A stretch of 64,000 bases of DNA, from the NCBI GenBank assembly GCA_007922195.1, contig ML681998.1, forward strand, positions 13,872,921 through 13,936,920, written 5' to 3'. The DNA comes from Podocnemis expansa. Lineage: Eukaryota; Chordata; Testudines; Podocnemididae. How positions within the stretch are numbered: the stretch's first letter is position 1; each line of letters starts with the position of its first letter. The notes under the pieces are model-generated. The model had not been told where the DNA came from and searched no databases. It saw nothing but the letters and a program-made list of their open reading frames with translations. This document shows, piece after piece, positions 22,081 to 33,265 of this stretch. The translations under genes were made by a program, and so were the position numbers.

Positions 22081-22733
22081 AATCTGAAACCATTGATGAT
22101 ATAAAGAGCTGTCCAGTACAAGGCACTAGGTGTTGAGCCCTAAAATGATTTAAATCTTTAAAGTATTTAAACTATGAAGTTAAAATAAATAGTGCTTTGG
22201 GGTAATGCTACATATGTTGATCTAAACTAATAAGCTTCTAGTGTCTCATCTGCAGGCAGGTGCTGGGAAATGAACTTCCAGATAGAATTTTCACAAGTGT
22301 CATGTGGTGTATGACACTTTTGGAGAAATCAGATTTATAGGAAGGATTTTTTTATTAGCTTTTCCTTGGCTGTGAATTAATAGTTCTAATCAGCTTTCTT
22401 GGCTAATCAATGATTTAAGACTTTGTTAATGCATAATCTTCTATAGCTGTCTGTGTGCTGTGGCAACATTCTGCATTAGCCAGGCTTTTAGCATTTGTTA
22501 TGAATGTGCATTTGTGCAATGAAATCATTTGTATTTTGACCTACAGTAGAAGGTTGTTTCCACTCTGCTTATTCTCATGGTTTTCCTCTTTCTTTACACC
22601 CTCCTGTAAACGACATGGCCCTAATTATTCTTTCATCTGAAAAATTGGAGGAGCATCATGAGATTGAGTGGGTTCAGCTGGTATGCCCTACAATTTCCAT
22701 AATTTGCCTCACAGTGGGTATCAGTAGAAGCTT

Positions 22734-22835
22734 ACTAAGGGTGTGTCTATGGTGCAAGTAAAGGTGTGATTACTGGATGGGTAGGCATATCCATACAAGC
22801 TTTACTGGTAGTGTAGACCTGGTCATTTGGGCTTC
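22734..22835. repeat. Possible MITE fragment
   Basis: The piece begins GTGTGTCTATGGTGCAAG and ends GGTAGTGTAGACCTGG, so short inverted GTCTA/TAGAC ends flank a variable middle. The pattern resembles small DNA transposons of turtle genomes. Support is weak. Confidence 0.35.
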
Positions 22836-23046
22836 TGCACTGACTAGCAGTTTCCCCCAGAGATGGGGAGGCAAAAAGGGCAGTTTTCTATGAGCTCTCC
22901 AGAAGTGAGCAGCATTGTAACCTGGTGCAAACCTTAGTGGTTCTGCAACCCCGCCAATCAGGTTGCAATGCTACTTGTTCACATTTGACCCAGCTCTCCC
23001 TCCACCATGATGGCTGGGTGCCAGGCCAAACCTGAGTGGTACTGCA

Positions 23047-23580
23047 ACCAGGGCTGGATTAAGGCAGGGCCTTTAGGGGCTGTAGCCCCGGGTCCTGGCC
23101 TAAAGGTGGCCCCTGCAACCCCCCAATAATCCGGGACCAGCGGGCCTGAGTGGCAGCTGCCACTACTCACCTTCAGCCTGTGTGCCTAGCCTCCAGGCCA
23201 GCTGGGCTGGCCCACAGGCCCCCGCTGCAGAAGTGCTGGCCACATGGGCACCATTGTAATGGGAGGGTGGCCCATAGGGGCAGGCAACACTGGGTCCCAC
23301 CAGGCCCTGATCCTACCCTTGCTGCAACCCCATGTGCCAAGTTGCAATTCCTGAAGCTGGGAGATGGGTCCACTGCATAGGAGCTGTTGCTGCAGGCTGA
23401 GTGCAGGCATACTCTTTTTTTCCACCCACTGACACCCTGGGGTTTCCCGTCAGCGGTAGGTTGGTTGATGGTTTTTCTGGAATGTGACAAGCCTTGCTTT
23501 CCAATTTAGCTGTGACCAAAACCTGTGTGGCCCTGGGGACTAGCAACACAAGTAGGTACATAGGGTCCCCAGCAGACTTG
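23047..23580. repeat. GC-rich repeat, possible hAT-like fragment
   Basis: It starts CAGGGCTGGATTAAGGCAGG, which looks like a hAT-type end, and continues GC-rich for about 500 bases in an AT-rich setting. No matching right end or target duplication was found. The open frames in it on both strands have no recognisable content. Confidence 0.35.
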
Positions 23581-23819
23581 TACTGGGGTGGCTAGTCCCT
23601 GCTGAAACCAGTGTTGCCATGTCTTCACTATTATTATCAGTCCTAATTAGATTAAATGTAATGTGGGCATGAATACTCCTGTGACAGTCCTGTTTTCCCT
23701 TGCTGGATAGGCACATACTGTGTTATTGTAACTTCCACTGTGTCTAAGGTGGGAGTTTCGATCTCATATGGGGCAAGCATGTGTCATTTCCCAGCCCCTC
23801 ATTTCCCTCCATTCCCTTT

Positions 23820-23832
23820 CATAGAATCATAG
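23820..23832 (-). repeat. Edge of a CR1-like repeat at an assembly gap
   Basis: ATAGAATCATAG just before the gap is the repeated terminal motif of CR1 LINEs seen in reverse. The body would lie in the gap. Confidence 0.4.
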
Positions 23833-24232
23833 NNNNNNNNNNNNNNNNNNNNNNNNNNNNNNNNNNNNNNNNNNNNNNNNNNNNNNNNNNNNNNNNNNNN
23901 NNNNNNNNNNNNNNNNNNNNNNNNNNNNNNNNNNNNNNNNNNNNNNNNNNNNNNNNNNNNNNNNNNNNNNNNNNNNNNNNNNNNNNNNNNNNNNNNNNNN
24001 NNNNNNNNNNNNNNNNNNNNNNNNNNNNNNNNNNNNNNNNNNNNNNNNNNNNNNNNNNNNNNNNNNNNNNNNNNNNNNNNNNNNNNNNNNNNNNNNNNNN
24101 NNNNNNNNNNNNNNNNNNNNNNNNNNNNNNNNNNNNNNNNNNNNNNNNNNNNNNNNNNNNNNNNNNNNNNNNNNNNNNNNNNNNNNNNNNNNNNNNNNNN
24201 NNNNNNNNNNNNNNNNNNNNNNNNNNNNNNNN
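23833..24232. other. Assembly gap, exactly 400 N
   Basis: The run of N is 400 bases, the same as the second gap, so its length is probably an estimate or convention. Long frames through it are artefacts. Confidence 0.98.
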
Positions 24233-26460
24233 CTCTTCCACCTCCTTCACCGGCAAGTCTCCTTGGCAAGTCTCGGAAAAAGCTGCTCACTCTTATCACC
24301 ACCCTGTGTATTTTAATTTATCTGTCGCCTATAGTACGAGCAGTCCAACTCTTTCATCATTTAGGTGGTCTGAGGTTACCCACAGCGCCGCTGGGAGCTG
24401 ACTTCTCTGACAGACAATAAGAATGGTAGCAAAAGAAGTGTATTGGAGAATGACTTTATGAATTAGCCAAGAGAAATAGAGTAGTGAGGCTTCTAACATT
24501 TTGGGGATGGAAACCATTTATTAACAAAATGCAAAGCTTCAGTAAAGTAATATGAGGCAGGGCCATACTTTTCTTGGCAGCAATCCAAGCTTGGTCCCGT
24601 TTGGTTTATCCTCTTTGTGATGAATTGCTTGGCCATTGTTTTGATTGTTACCTTCAAAGCTGAAACCTTATTCCTTCTTTTAAATGAAATGTTCCTATTT
24701 TCTTTCCAATAGATGCAACTGATATGTTATAGAATATGATTTAAATATGCTAATGTGACCTGGAATTAGTTGAAAGCAACACAGGAGTGAAGTTGGATTT
24801 TACTGTGGAAAGTAGTGTAGTTGATGCTTTATGGACATCATTTTGCCATTATGTTAAAATGTGCAAAAAGAACCTTTGTTTTATTTTGTCTAAGGCTAAA
24901 TAAAACAAACTTATTTGAGAACAATCCAAAGCAGACGCATTAGGCTAGAGAATTGAGTTTGTAGTTCTGCATTCTCTTTGTTAGGAGTGCAAAGCTTTTC
25001 AAGGCCTAGATTCTGTGAGAATCAATAAGATAATTCTGCATGAATTTATCTGGGGGAGTAATAGCTTGCTATAGATAGCAAGTACCTTTCTGTAAGAAAA
25101 ACAAAAACAAAACAAAAAACAAAACCCCCCCCCCCCCACAAACAAAAAAAAAAAACAACAACCCTGAGATGGTGTTTTGTTCATTAACACAGTAAGGCAG
25201 TACTGAGAACATTTCTTGCCTCCCTTGATGAGCAATCACTAGTATATTGCATGCCATTTTAATGCTTGGTAAGACATCTAAGTGGAGCATTGGGGTGAAT
25301 TAGATGGTGTCATTTTCTCTCATCTGTTACAAAAGCTCATATGAAGTGCAGATTGCTGTACCTGCCTGCTGTGACCTTGATTTTTCTAGTGGAAAATGAA
25401 TTTTTGCAGATACCTAGCTTGCTTTCTAGTGGCATAGTTCCAGACTCCAGAATGATCCTGTCACTGGGACATTCCTTAAGTGTACAGTTAAACCTGTTGT
25501 TCATTAGAAGCAGCTGGAGCCTATCGGTACACTTCACCTAAAGCCAACAATAACTTCAGTAAAATTTGTAGGTAATACTTTGGTTTGGCTTGCTGGGGCC
25601 CTTTCTGCAAAGCTGGCAGTCTGAACAGCTATCCAATTAAAATTTTCGCACAATTCACAGGATGGTAGTTCTGCAGCTAAAACTTATTGTTTTTTTTCCT
25701 GTTTCAATAGCTGTCTACTGCCCTCTTACAACTATGCATTTTAAGAAACAGATTTCTTTTTGGTATGAAATATTTTCTTTAATGCGCTGAAGGCAATTTA
25801 TTCTGTTTGATCCAAAAATTGTGCATTTAATTTGGCTAAGTTGGTTTTGAGAGAGGCATATCCTAATAATGACTCAGTTCCTATCAGAACAGCATTAAGA
25901 ATTCTGTAGCATATGTGATTAATTTAAAAGCTTTTCCAAAGAACATTGTAGTGTTTTCTAGTGAGTTATTTAAGGGTTTCAAGGATACCCAGGTATTTAT
26001 TGTTATGACTTTCATTTTTTCACTAGCATGTTTTGTGGCTCCTTGGTGAAATATACAGCTCTAAAACTCCAGGCATCCAGGCTCCTTCTATATTTATAAG
26101 CAAAGGCTGGCCCTTGTTATTAAACAGTTTCCACTTATCACTGTAACCAATCCTCAAGATTGGATCTAGGGAATTGTGGTCATTTTATGAATGGCTTCTT
26201 AAAAGTTATGAAATACATTTAGGTTTGGTAGAATTCAATTTTTTAAAATAATTTTGGCTGATGTGAGTGTTTATTTTTAACCCACCTCCCACTTTTTTTT
26301 TAGACTTTCATCATTTTTTCTTTCCAATTTGGAAATGATGTGGGAGTCAGACATTTATTTAGTGGTAATAGATGTTGAGATTTAAGATATTAAACCTTGA
26401 TGAAAACTGTTATATATTGTCAACATTGCTTGTCAAATATACAAAGTAAATATCCTCAAA
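24233..26460. other. Intronic sequence, with a poly-C/A-rich tract
   Basis: No coding signal was seen. At 25097-25160 there is an A-rich stretch containing a run of about 15 C. The rest is AT-rich and unremarkable. Confidence 0.45.
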
Positions 26461-26803
26461 TTGGGTGTCAAACATGTGGCCTTCGGATTGAATATGGTTT
26501 GCGAACCTCTTCCATCCTGTCTGTGATCGCACTAGGCATGATCATGCTTTTTTCCTAACAGAAAGGGAATGTGGTATCCCATACCCAGTGCTTCACAATA
26601 TTGTGAGAATGTCAGGTCTTATGACTTCACAGAGTGCTGTGTATGTACTCTCTCTTCCTGAGAGAGAGAGGGAGGTATCATGGAGCAGTTTCTCATACAC
26701 AGTACTCTGTGATGCCGTGAGAGTCCCATGGTATGTATGACCCGCTTGAAGTACATTGAGGTTAAATCTGGCCCTCCATAGCAGACGAGTTTTACACCCT
26801 TCC
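26461..26803. mobile_element. Short hAT-like element
   Basis: The left end TTGGGTGTCAAACATGTGGC and the right end GAGTTTTACACCCTTC are inverted copies of a hAT-type terminus. The flanking 8-mers CCTCAAAT and CCTTAAAT agree at 7 of 8, allowing a base or so of uncertainty in the ends. The interior has the GGCC-rich ends and non-coding middle typical of small hAT derivatives. Confidence 0.55.
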
Positions 26804-27507
26804 CTTAAATCAAAAGTTCATACCAGTTCTTACTATTCATTCATATTTGTAACAGAAATTCAGAAGTCTAATCACTGGATTTGACTGAGTTTTCAAAGAA
26901 CATTTTTCTTTCTTTGCCTGGTTGTAAATATCGATTATTATACATGGAAATATTTTGCCATGGCTTTGTATGTGCACAGTGAAATTGACATTTACTGACA
27001 AAAATCTAATCCTTTTAAGCCTAAGGGTAATCTTCAAATGAATGTCCTGAGATATGGGAAACAGGTATTACAAAAACTGCCTCAGACAAAACAATAGGAT
27101 AATAGGCAATTCAAAATACTTATGAAATATTTCTTTTGAAAAATATGGTAATTTCTCCTGTGTGAGGCAGTGAACTTGTACTGTAAATTAAGTATGGGAA
27201 GTGTTTTTGATCTGAAATATGCAGTCAATTTGCTTTTCTCCAAGAACTGTAAACATTTACATTAACATTTTGTGAAAACTTGATTCGTGAAATGCATCAG
27301 TTTCAAAGTGTATTATTTTGAAATGATATATTTTTGTATGTGTGGTATCAGCCTATGTTGCTTACAAATGTATCAAGACAAGTATAAGAGAAGATTAATA
27401 TCTGTTTTATTAATCTGATAGGTCTAATGTTTTTTTCACTGTAAATGTGGTTGTATTTGTGCTTTAAAACCTTTTTGGATGCATTTGTGCTTTAAAACCC
27501 ATTTGGA
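26804..27507. other. Intronic sequence with a 28-bp-period duplication at its end
   Basis: AT-rich and non-coding. At 27455-27507 the unit ATTTGTGCTTTAAAACC..TTTGGA occurs twice at 28-base spacing. Confidence 0.5.
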
Positions 27508-27875
27508 AACACTAACAAGAAGTCTAGTGGCACTTAAAGATTAACAAATGTACTTATCTCATGAGCTTTTGTGGGAGGAAATTATTACAACTGGTGATCT
27601 TGCTTTCCATTTTACCTCATCTCCCTTTAATATGCTGTTCTCCACTGTTTGAATCTAAAGAACTACATTGATTTGCTGCAACACTCTGACCTGATTCTAT
27701 GGCTTACACTTTCCTGCATTTATTTTCCTCCCATTTACCTGTACTTCTCCCTCTTCAAGCATCTGATGAAGTGGAATTTTCTCCTATGAAAGCTCATGTA
27801 ATAAATAAATTTGTTAGTCTTTAAGTGCCACTAGACTCCTTGTTTGTTTTGCTGAACTAAACTGACACAGCTACC
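27508..27875. mobile_element. Fold-back Penelope-like element tail
   Basis: The left arm (27508-27575, minus orientation) has AAGTCTAGTGGCACTTAAAG and TCATGAGCTTTTGTGGGAGG. The right arm (27750-27875, plus orientation) has the inverse: GCATCTGATGAAGTGG, CCTATGAAAGCTCATG, TTAGTCTTTAAGTGCCACTA and the closing ACTGACACAGCTACCCCTTT. Only the PLE 3' tail is present and no coding part. The arrangement matches the larger fold-back at 19278-20897. Confidence 0.7.
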
Positions 27876-28178
27876 CCTTTGGAACATTTGAAAAAGGTCT
27901 TTTTCCACATCTCTCACTTTCAGGTTATTATTTTAACAGCAGCTGATAGTATGATTAATACTGTTAAGGATATGGTTATATATATATATATTGAATAATC
28001 TTTTCTGAGGAAGTATTTTACATATCTTTTCCAGTAAGAAATTCTCATGTTTTTCCTCCTCTGTCCACATGATTTGTGCTATGTACACAGTACAGGACCT
28101 GCATTTTTGTGTGCCCAAAGTGGCTTGAGGCTGGTGGTAGAAAAACAGATCTAAGACTACTGTGATGTTCACTTCCAG

Positions 28179-28386
28179 GAATTACTGCTGAAGTCCTCGT
28201 GGTCACCTCTTTTGATGAACTGCACAAAAGAGCTCCAGATGCTAAGGGGAAGATTGTTGTTTACAACCAGCCTTACCTCAGTTACGGAGAAACTGTGAAA
28301 TACAGATCACTCGGAGCTGTGGAAGCTGGTAAAGTTGGAGCTGTGGCATCCCTGATCAGATCCATTGCTTCCTTTTCTATTAATAG
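28179..28386 (+). CDS. CPQ: CPQ, second coding exon (protease-associated-like region)
   Basis: This 208-base exon continues the CPQ frame. The acceptor is CACTTCCAG at 28170-28178. The first two bases complete the glycine codon begun at 611, giving PPEG-ITAEVLVVTSFDEL across the junction. The donor AG/GTATGA follows 28386 and leaves phase 2. The 69 codons include the block GKIVVYNQPYLSYGE and the stretch AVEAGKVGAVASLIRSIASF. Both match the domain between the propeptide and the catalytic core of CPQ, which resembles a protease-associated domain. No frameshift or stop interrupts it, so the gene looks functional. The frame open past 28386 to 28450 is intron read-through. Later exons are not in the window. 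Confidence 0.95.
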
Positions 28387-28479
28387 GTATGAAAGTGTTT
28401 CTTACTGTGTGCCTGACAATTTGAGGAATCTGACAGGGTACCACTTATGAATTCCAGCTGAGCTTATCAACTCAGTACA

Positions 28480-29330
28480 TATCAGTGTCAGGGTGCAAAC
28501 TCTGTTTTGAGCATAAGGCTCATCTTTGCCTTCTCAGTTTCTTTATTTCTCCGTATTGAACTAAAGCCCACAGTGAGTAACAGGAGAAATTCTTGCACCT
28601 GATACAGGGCTAACAGAAGAGTGTTGTTAAACTTTGATTATCCATTCAAGTGTCCACTCAAATAGACAAAGAGATGTCTGACTAGAGCGAACCAATATGT
28701 CAAGTTTGAACTCTTGGGGGCGGAGATGGGCACTGGGCAGCAGATCACCTGAAGTGGGACTTGGTCACCTCGGAAGCCTGATTGTGCTGTAACTGCCAAA
28801 GGGAACAGAAGGGCATAAAAGACAGGGTCTCTCACCTGGCATTTTAGAGGAAACGGGTGGGAGAGAAAAAGGGCATCGGCTGCAGGGGTCAGGGAGAGGG
28901 GGGAGAGGATTTGTGTTTCAGAGGTGAAGTCATGAACTGCAAGAGGATGTGATTCTGGGCTTCCCAGTCCCCAGAGGGACTATCTGTTTTGTATAGATCT
29001 GAATATTTCTTGTGCTATGTAAATAAAGGGTAGTTTGCCTTAGAATTCTGTTCAAAGTCTGTCTGTGTGTCTGTTTCATTTGTTGTGTGACCTTGAGGAG
29101 TTAAACTATGAACCTAGGGTGCCCACACAGATGGAGTTCTAAGAGATGCTGTGCTTAAGGTACTACGGAGTCTGGGGGAAACCAGCACTATTCAGAACAG
29201 AGGGTCTGGGGCAGTTGGCTACAGGGCCTTAGCTCTTAGAAAGGGGTGCAAAAACAGAGGTGATGCTCCCTGACAGAGTGTGTAGCAACCCTGGTCAGAA
29301 ACAGTGCCTGGACTTTCTTCTTCAGACTCA
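28480..29330 (+). repeat. Possible solo LTR or LTR-like repeat
   Basis: A promoter-like CATAAAAG (28814-28821) is followed about 200 bases on by AATAAAGGG (29022-29030), and then by a GT-rich stretch (GTCTGTCTGTGTGTCTG at 29058-29074). This is the usual layout of an LTR (TATA, R, polyadenylation signal, U5). No paired LTR or target duplication was found and the ends are guesses. Confidence 0.35.
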
Positions 29331-29379
29331 GTAGGCTTAAAGCTCGGGTCGCCAAATGAGGTGAGCTGCAAATGCTGTG

Positions 29380-29420
29380 TGTGCGTCTCTGTCTGTGAGT
29401 GTGAGAGAGAGAGAGAGTGT
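29380..29420 (+). repeat. Short GT/GA simple repeat
   Basis: TGTGTGTGCGTCTCTGTCTG is followed by a GAGAGAGAGAGAG run. Confidence 0.75.
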
Positions 29421-30359
29421 GAAACTGTGACTCATTTCATTTTTTACTTTACATGGTGTGGAGGCAGTCACTTTGTTCTCTGTAACATGTTAAATTGCCC
29501 AGTTTCAAGTGGGTGTTTGGTTGGAAAATATTTGTTCCAAGCCCCGCCCCCAGTGCTATTTCATTCTTTCAAAATGTTTTCATCATTGTCACCATTTGAG
29601 ATCTTGTCTGATTGTTTAGAAAAGTTTTTCACATGCTTGTTGTACAATAGATGTTCCTGTATCAACCAATATAAAATATGTCTCTGATGGTGAAATAAGG
29701 CAAATCATCAGTGGTTTTAAGAATACATAAGGAGAATAAAGGTACATTGCTTTTATACTCATGGGCATTCCATGGTCCTGAAGTGACATCAGATAGATTA
29801 TGTAAATATTCACCTCTAATGTAATTATTTTGGTCTATAAATAGGGTTTATAGTCCTCAATCTGACTAATTTTTTTCCCCTAAACAGCTAAAGTATAAAC
29901 ATGGTTTAAAAAAATCAATTTGTAATTTTAAAAAGTGTATGTACATGTTGGTAGAACTTTACTTTCTTAAATTGCTAAAAGTGACATTTTATACTTTTCT
30001 TTAATTAGTTTCCTAACTGTTAGAAGAATTTCAGAGTTTACCTGGAGATGTTTTTCTGCTCAAGCTCAAACTTAAAATGCCCATCTCTGTTGAGAAAGAT
30101 GAGTCCAGGCTTTTGTTAACACTTAGCTTGGGAACAGAGACATAAATGTGAGACTTTGGCAGCAAGGAAGAGATGTGTCAGACATGATGGTCACACAGGA
30201 TATTAATCTTTGTGCTCCTGGTTCTCTTGGCAGGTTCCTTATGAAATCACTGGGCAGTGGAAGTTGGGAGTAAGAGGAGGTAATTATTGCAAATTCCCAG
30301 TGCCAGTTATGGAGGTGTCCATACCTTTAAAGCTTTGGCCCCTAGGAAAGTAACGTAGA
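29421..30359. other. Intronic sequence, nothing recognised
   Basis: AT-rich with no repeat family or coding signal seen. Confidence 0.45.
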
Positions 30360-31000
30360 TTGGTTTTACCTAGTTTAGAAGCTCATGAGATGTCTTCTAT
30401 GTGTGATCTAGGTTTCCAAGCTGTACAGTAGAGTTTGGATGACAATGGCATGGTAGACCAGGGTCTTTGTTTTAGTAAGGGTGGCATAATTTAAGAAGTT
30501 CCAAAGGTGTAGCCGTGATAGTCTAGTCCAGCAAAACAAACAAGGAGTCTTGTGGCAAAGGAGTCTTCACAAGATCCTTCAGATTAGCTGGGATGACAGG
30601 TGTACAAATGTCGGCCTCTTGGCTGAAGCAAATTCTGCTGGCATTGAGGCCGTGATTATCTAAAACCAACTTCACTAGATAGGTCATGTTGTTTGCATGC
30701 CTGACTCCCTCCTCCCTAAGAGAATCCTTTTCTCACAGCTGAAATAAGGTCAGCGAAGTTGCGGTTGGGGGATGAGGTTAAAGAGAGAACACCAAAGCAA
30801 ACATGAAGAGGTACAACATTAACATCAGTACCTGGGAGACCCTCACTCCAAAGTGGACAAAGTGGCTGTTGGAGGGATATCAATGCTTTTTGAAACAGCT
30901 CGTCGAAAGTAGAAGAAAAGAGGAATAGGTGGAAAACATCAGAACACTCAGCGCACCACACTGTGACTATGACTCCTGGAAACACCTATTTTTATTGTGA
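30360..31000. pseudogene. Non-LTR retrotransposon (LINE) ORF2 fragment with inverted 5' part
   Basis: On the minus strand, 30471 to 30382 reads KTKTLVYHAIVIQTLLYSLE then ITHRRHLMSF, the conserved stretch just after the RT domain of many LINEs. On the plus strand, 30567-30900 continues the same protein: KILQISWDDRCTNVGLLAEA, then IGHVVCMPDSLLPKRILF, and YNINISTWETL. The two parts are adjacent in LINE proteins but lie in opposite orientation here. A PLE scrap (30488-30566) lies between them. Stops are frequent. The LINE family is not certain. Confidence 0.68.
30488..30566 (-). mobile_element. Penelope-like element tail scrap
   Basis: GGTGTAGCCGTGATAGTCTA, then CAGCAAAACAAACAAGGAGT and CTTGTGGC are the reverse of the PLE 3' terminus found at the other PLE copies. 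It is only about 70 bases and lies at the LINE inversion junction. Confidence 0.65.
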
Positions 31001-32129
31001 CAAGGCATATTGATCTAGGACTGGGCTATGGAGTCACTTGCCAACCAACTACTGAGATCTCTAGAAGATAATTTTATTTTTTCCTGAATGATCGCCATCT
31101 CATTAAAGGTCTGTCTAGGGATTATGTTAACTGTAAGTCTCACATATTGTGACCATCTTACAAAGATTAAGCGGCTAAGGTCAAAATGTGCAACCTCAGG
31201 AAACTGGCAGGAATGACACAAGGTGTTGGTGCTCAAACCTTAACACCCTTTACCCTTGGCACTCTTGCTCAGCAGCAGTGTATTATGTCCCAGTGTGGGC
31301 TTACTTGTTCCACTGAAAGGCGTCTGATATACAACTAAATTCCAAAAGGTTTTATTTCAGGCACACTTAAATTTACTCCTCTACTGGTTCGCTGCAGTAA
31401 TGCTCAGGGTTCACTGAGGAAAGAGTAGCAAAGCTCATAATGAAACTCCATGATGTGCCACATCTGCCATTAATTAAAAACTTGTTTAATCCACCACATG
31501 GTTGCCTTCCGTCATGGTGCTCATTGTGAATAAGTTTACTGGATGAGGGATTTACAGTAGAGGATGTATGGTGAGCTTTGTGGTCTGATGAGAAAGTGAC
31601 AAATAACTATCTTGTCTCAGACCCACTCAGTGTCAGTCTGGGTTTGATTTATAGTGTAGGCAATGGAGTCTTATGAACCAGTTTGGTACTGGACATGGAA
31701 TTTGTGCTGCAATGAAATTTCAGTGGCATTTGAGAGACAGTCCATTATGTTGATGTGGGCAGCCACAAACCATGACACACATTGTTGACTGCAAAATGAT
31801 TCAACTTCCTGGAGGTCTTTGTGCTCTGAACATGCTGATAAGAACACTAAGGCTTGCTTGACTGGATTGCATGTGCCAAATAATAGTACGTTAACAATCT
31901 TTTCATTGTTAATACTGAAATAATTCTGTTTTGAAGTGTGCTTTGCCCTTTACTACTGTTTTGTGATGTATAAAGATGGCAGCATAAAACTTATTTTTAA
32001 TATATATATTGTAAGCTGATGCTTTGAAACAGTCATCATAAATTAACAGTAGTATAGGAAGTCAACTTACACTGTATACCACGAGAGAAGAGATGAGGAA
32101 CGGAGTACCGCTCCACTTTCTGTGTCACT
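31001..32129. other. Intronic sequence, nothing recognised
   Basis: The first 200 bases may still belong to the LINE. Beyond that nothing was recognised. Confidence 0.4.
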
Positions 32130-33265
32130 GTGTAAATGCACCATAGTCATGCCTGTCACATAGACCCTGTAAACTGGGGCTATCTTCCAGTCCCTTCATT
32201 GTTGCCCCATTTTCAGGAAATGTCATACCTTACCCGTTCTTCCTACAAAATCTTTCTCTCTGACCCCTCAAATAGAGACAAACACCTACAAGATCTGTGC
32301 CCAGGCATTCCTGAAACTACAGTGCCCAGCTAGTGAAGTGAGAAAACAAATTGACAGAGCTAGACTTGTACCCAGGAGCCACCTGTTAGAGGACTGACCT
32401 GACAGAGAAAACAACAGAACACTTCTGGTCATCACCAACAGTCCCCAGCTTATATCTCTTCAACATATCATCAAAGATCTACAGCCTATCCTTGAAGATG
32501 ACCCCACACTCTCTCAAGCCTTGGGAGACAGGCCTGTCCTTGCTTACAGATAGCCTTTCAACTTGCAGCAAATACTCACCAGCAACCGAACACCATACAA
32601 CAGGAACACCAGCGTAGGAACCTATCCTTGCAACAGACCCCGTTGCCAACTTTGCTTGCACATTGACTCCAGGAATATCATCAGGGCCCCAGCCACATCA
32701 ACTACACCATTAGGGGCTCATTCACCTGCACATCCACTAATGTGGTATACGCTATCATGTGCCAGCAGTACCTTTCTGCCATATATATTGGGCAAACCGG
32801 ACTGTCTTTGTGGAAAAGGATAAATGGACACAAAACGGATATAAAAAATGGCAACATCCATAACCAATAGGAAAACACTTCAACCTCCCTGGACACCTCC
32901 ATGGACACTCAGTGGTAGACTTGAAAGTTGCCATACTTTAAAAAAGAAACTTCAAAAACAGACTTCAGTGTGAAACTGCAGAGTTGGAACTAATCTGCAA
33001 GTTTGACACCATCAGACTGGGGCTGAATAGAGACTTAGAATGGTTAACACATTACAAAAAGTGATTTATCTGTTCACACATTTGATGATCTTTGATCTAT
33101 TGGTGTGAATGGGTCCCATCTGCTCTGTACGACTTTGCTAACACTTTCCCTCCTCCACCCTGGCATGTACATATACTTCTCAACTGTAGTTTCTGCTTCA
33201 TGCATTTGATGAAGTGGGTTGAAGCCCATGAAAGCTTCTGCTTGAAGAAATCTGTTAGTCTATAA
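32130..33265 (+). mobile_element. Penelope-like element, 3' half (left piece)
   Basis: Fragments in several frames match the C-terminal part of a PLE protein. RARLVPRSHLLED and then HIIKDLQPILEDDPTLSQAL lie at 32350-32520. The Cys/His linker CNRPRCQLCLHID is near 32630. The GIY-YIG start is near 32745-32830 (IYIGQTG, then LWKRINGHKTDIKNG). The 3' tail CATTTGATGAAGTGGG and CATGAAAGCTTCTGC is at 33204-33245. The reverse transcriptase core is missing (5' truncated). The tail is cut at 33265 by a hAT insertion and resumes at 35645. Confidence 0.82.

Larger units (their letters stand above)
612..28178 (+). other. CPQ intron between the first two coding exons
   Basis: The intron runs from GTAACA at 612 to CACTTCCAG at 28178. 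It is about 27.6 kb long and AT-rich. It is filled with retrotransposons and DNA transposons listed separately, and no other host exon was recognised in it. Confidence 0.9.

Noticed and set aside
23781..24401. Long frames passing through the first gap
   Set aside because: Most residues are unknown because the bases are N. No exon evidence exists on either side.
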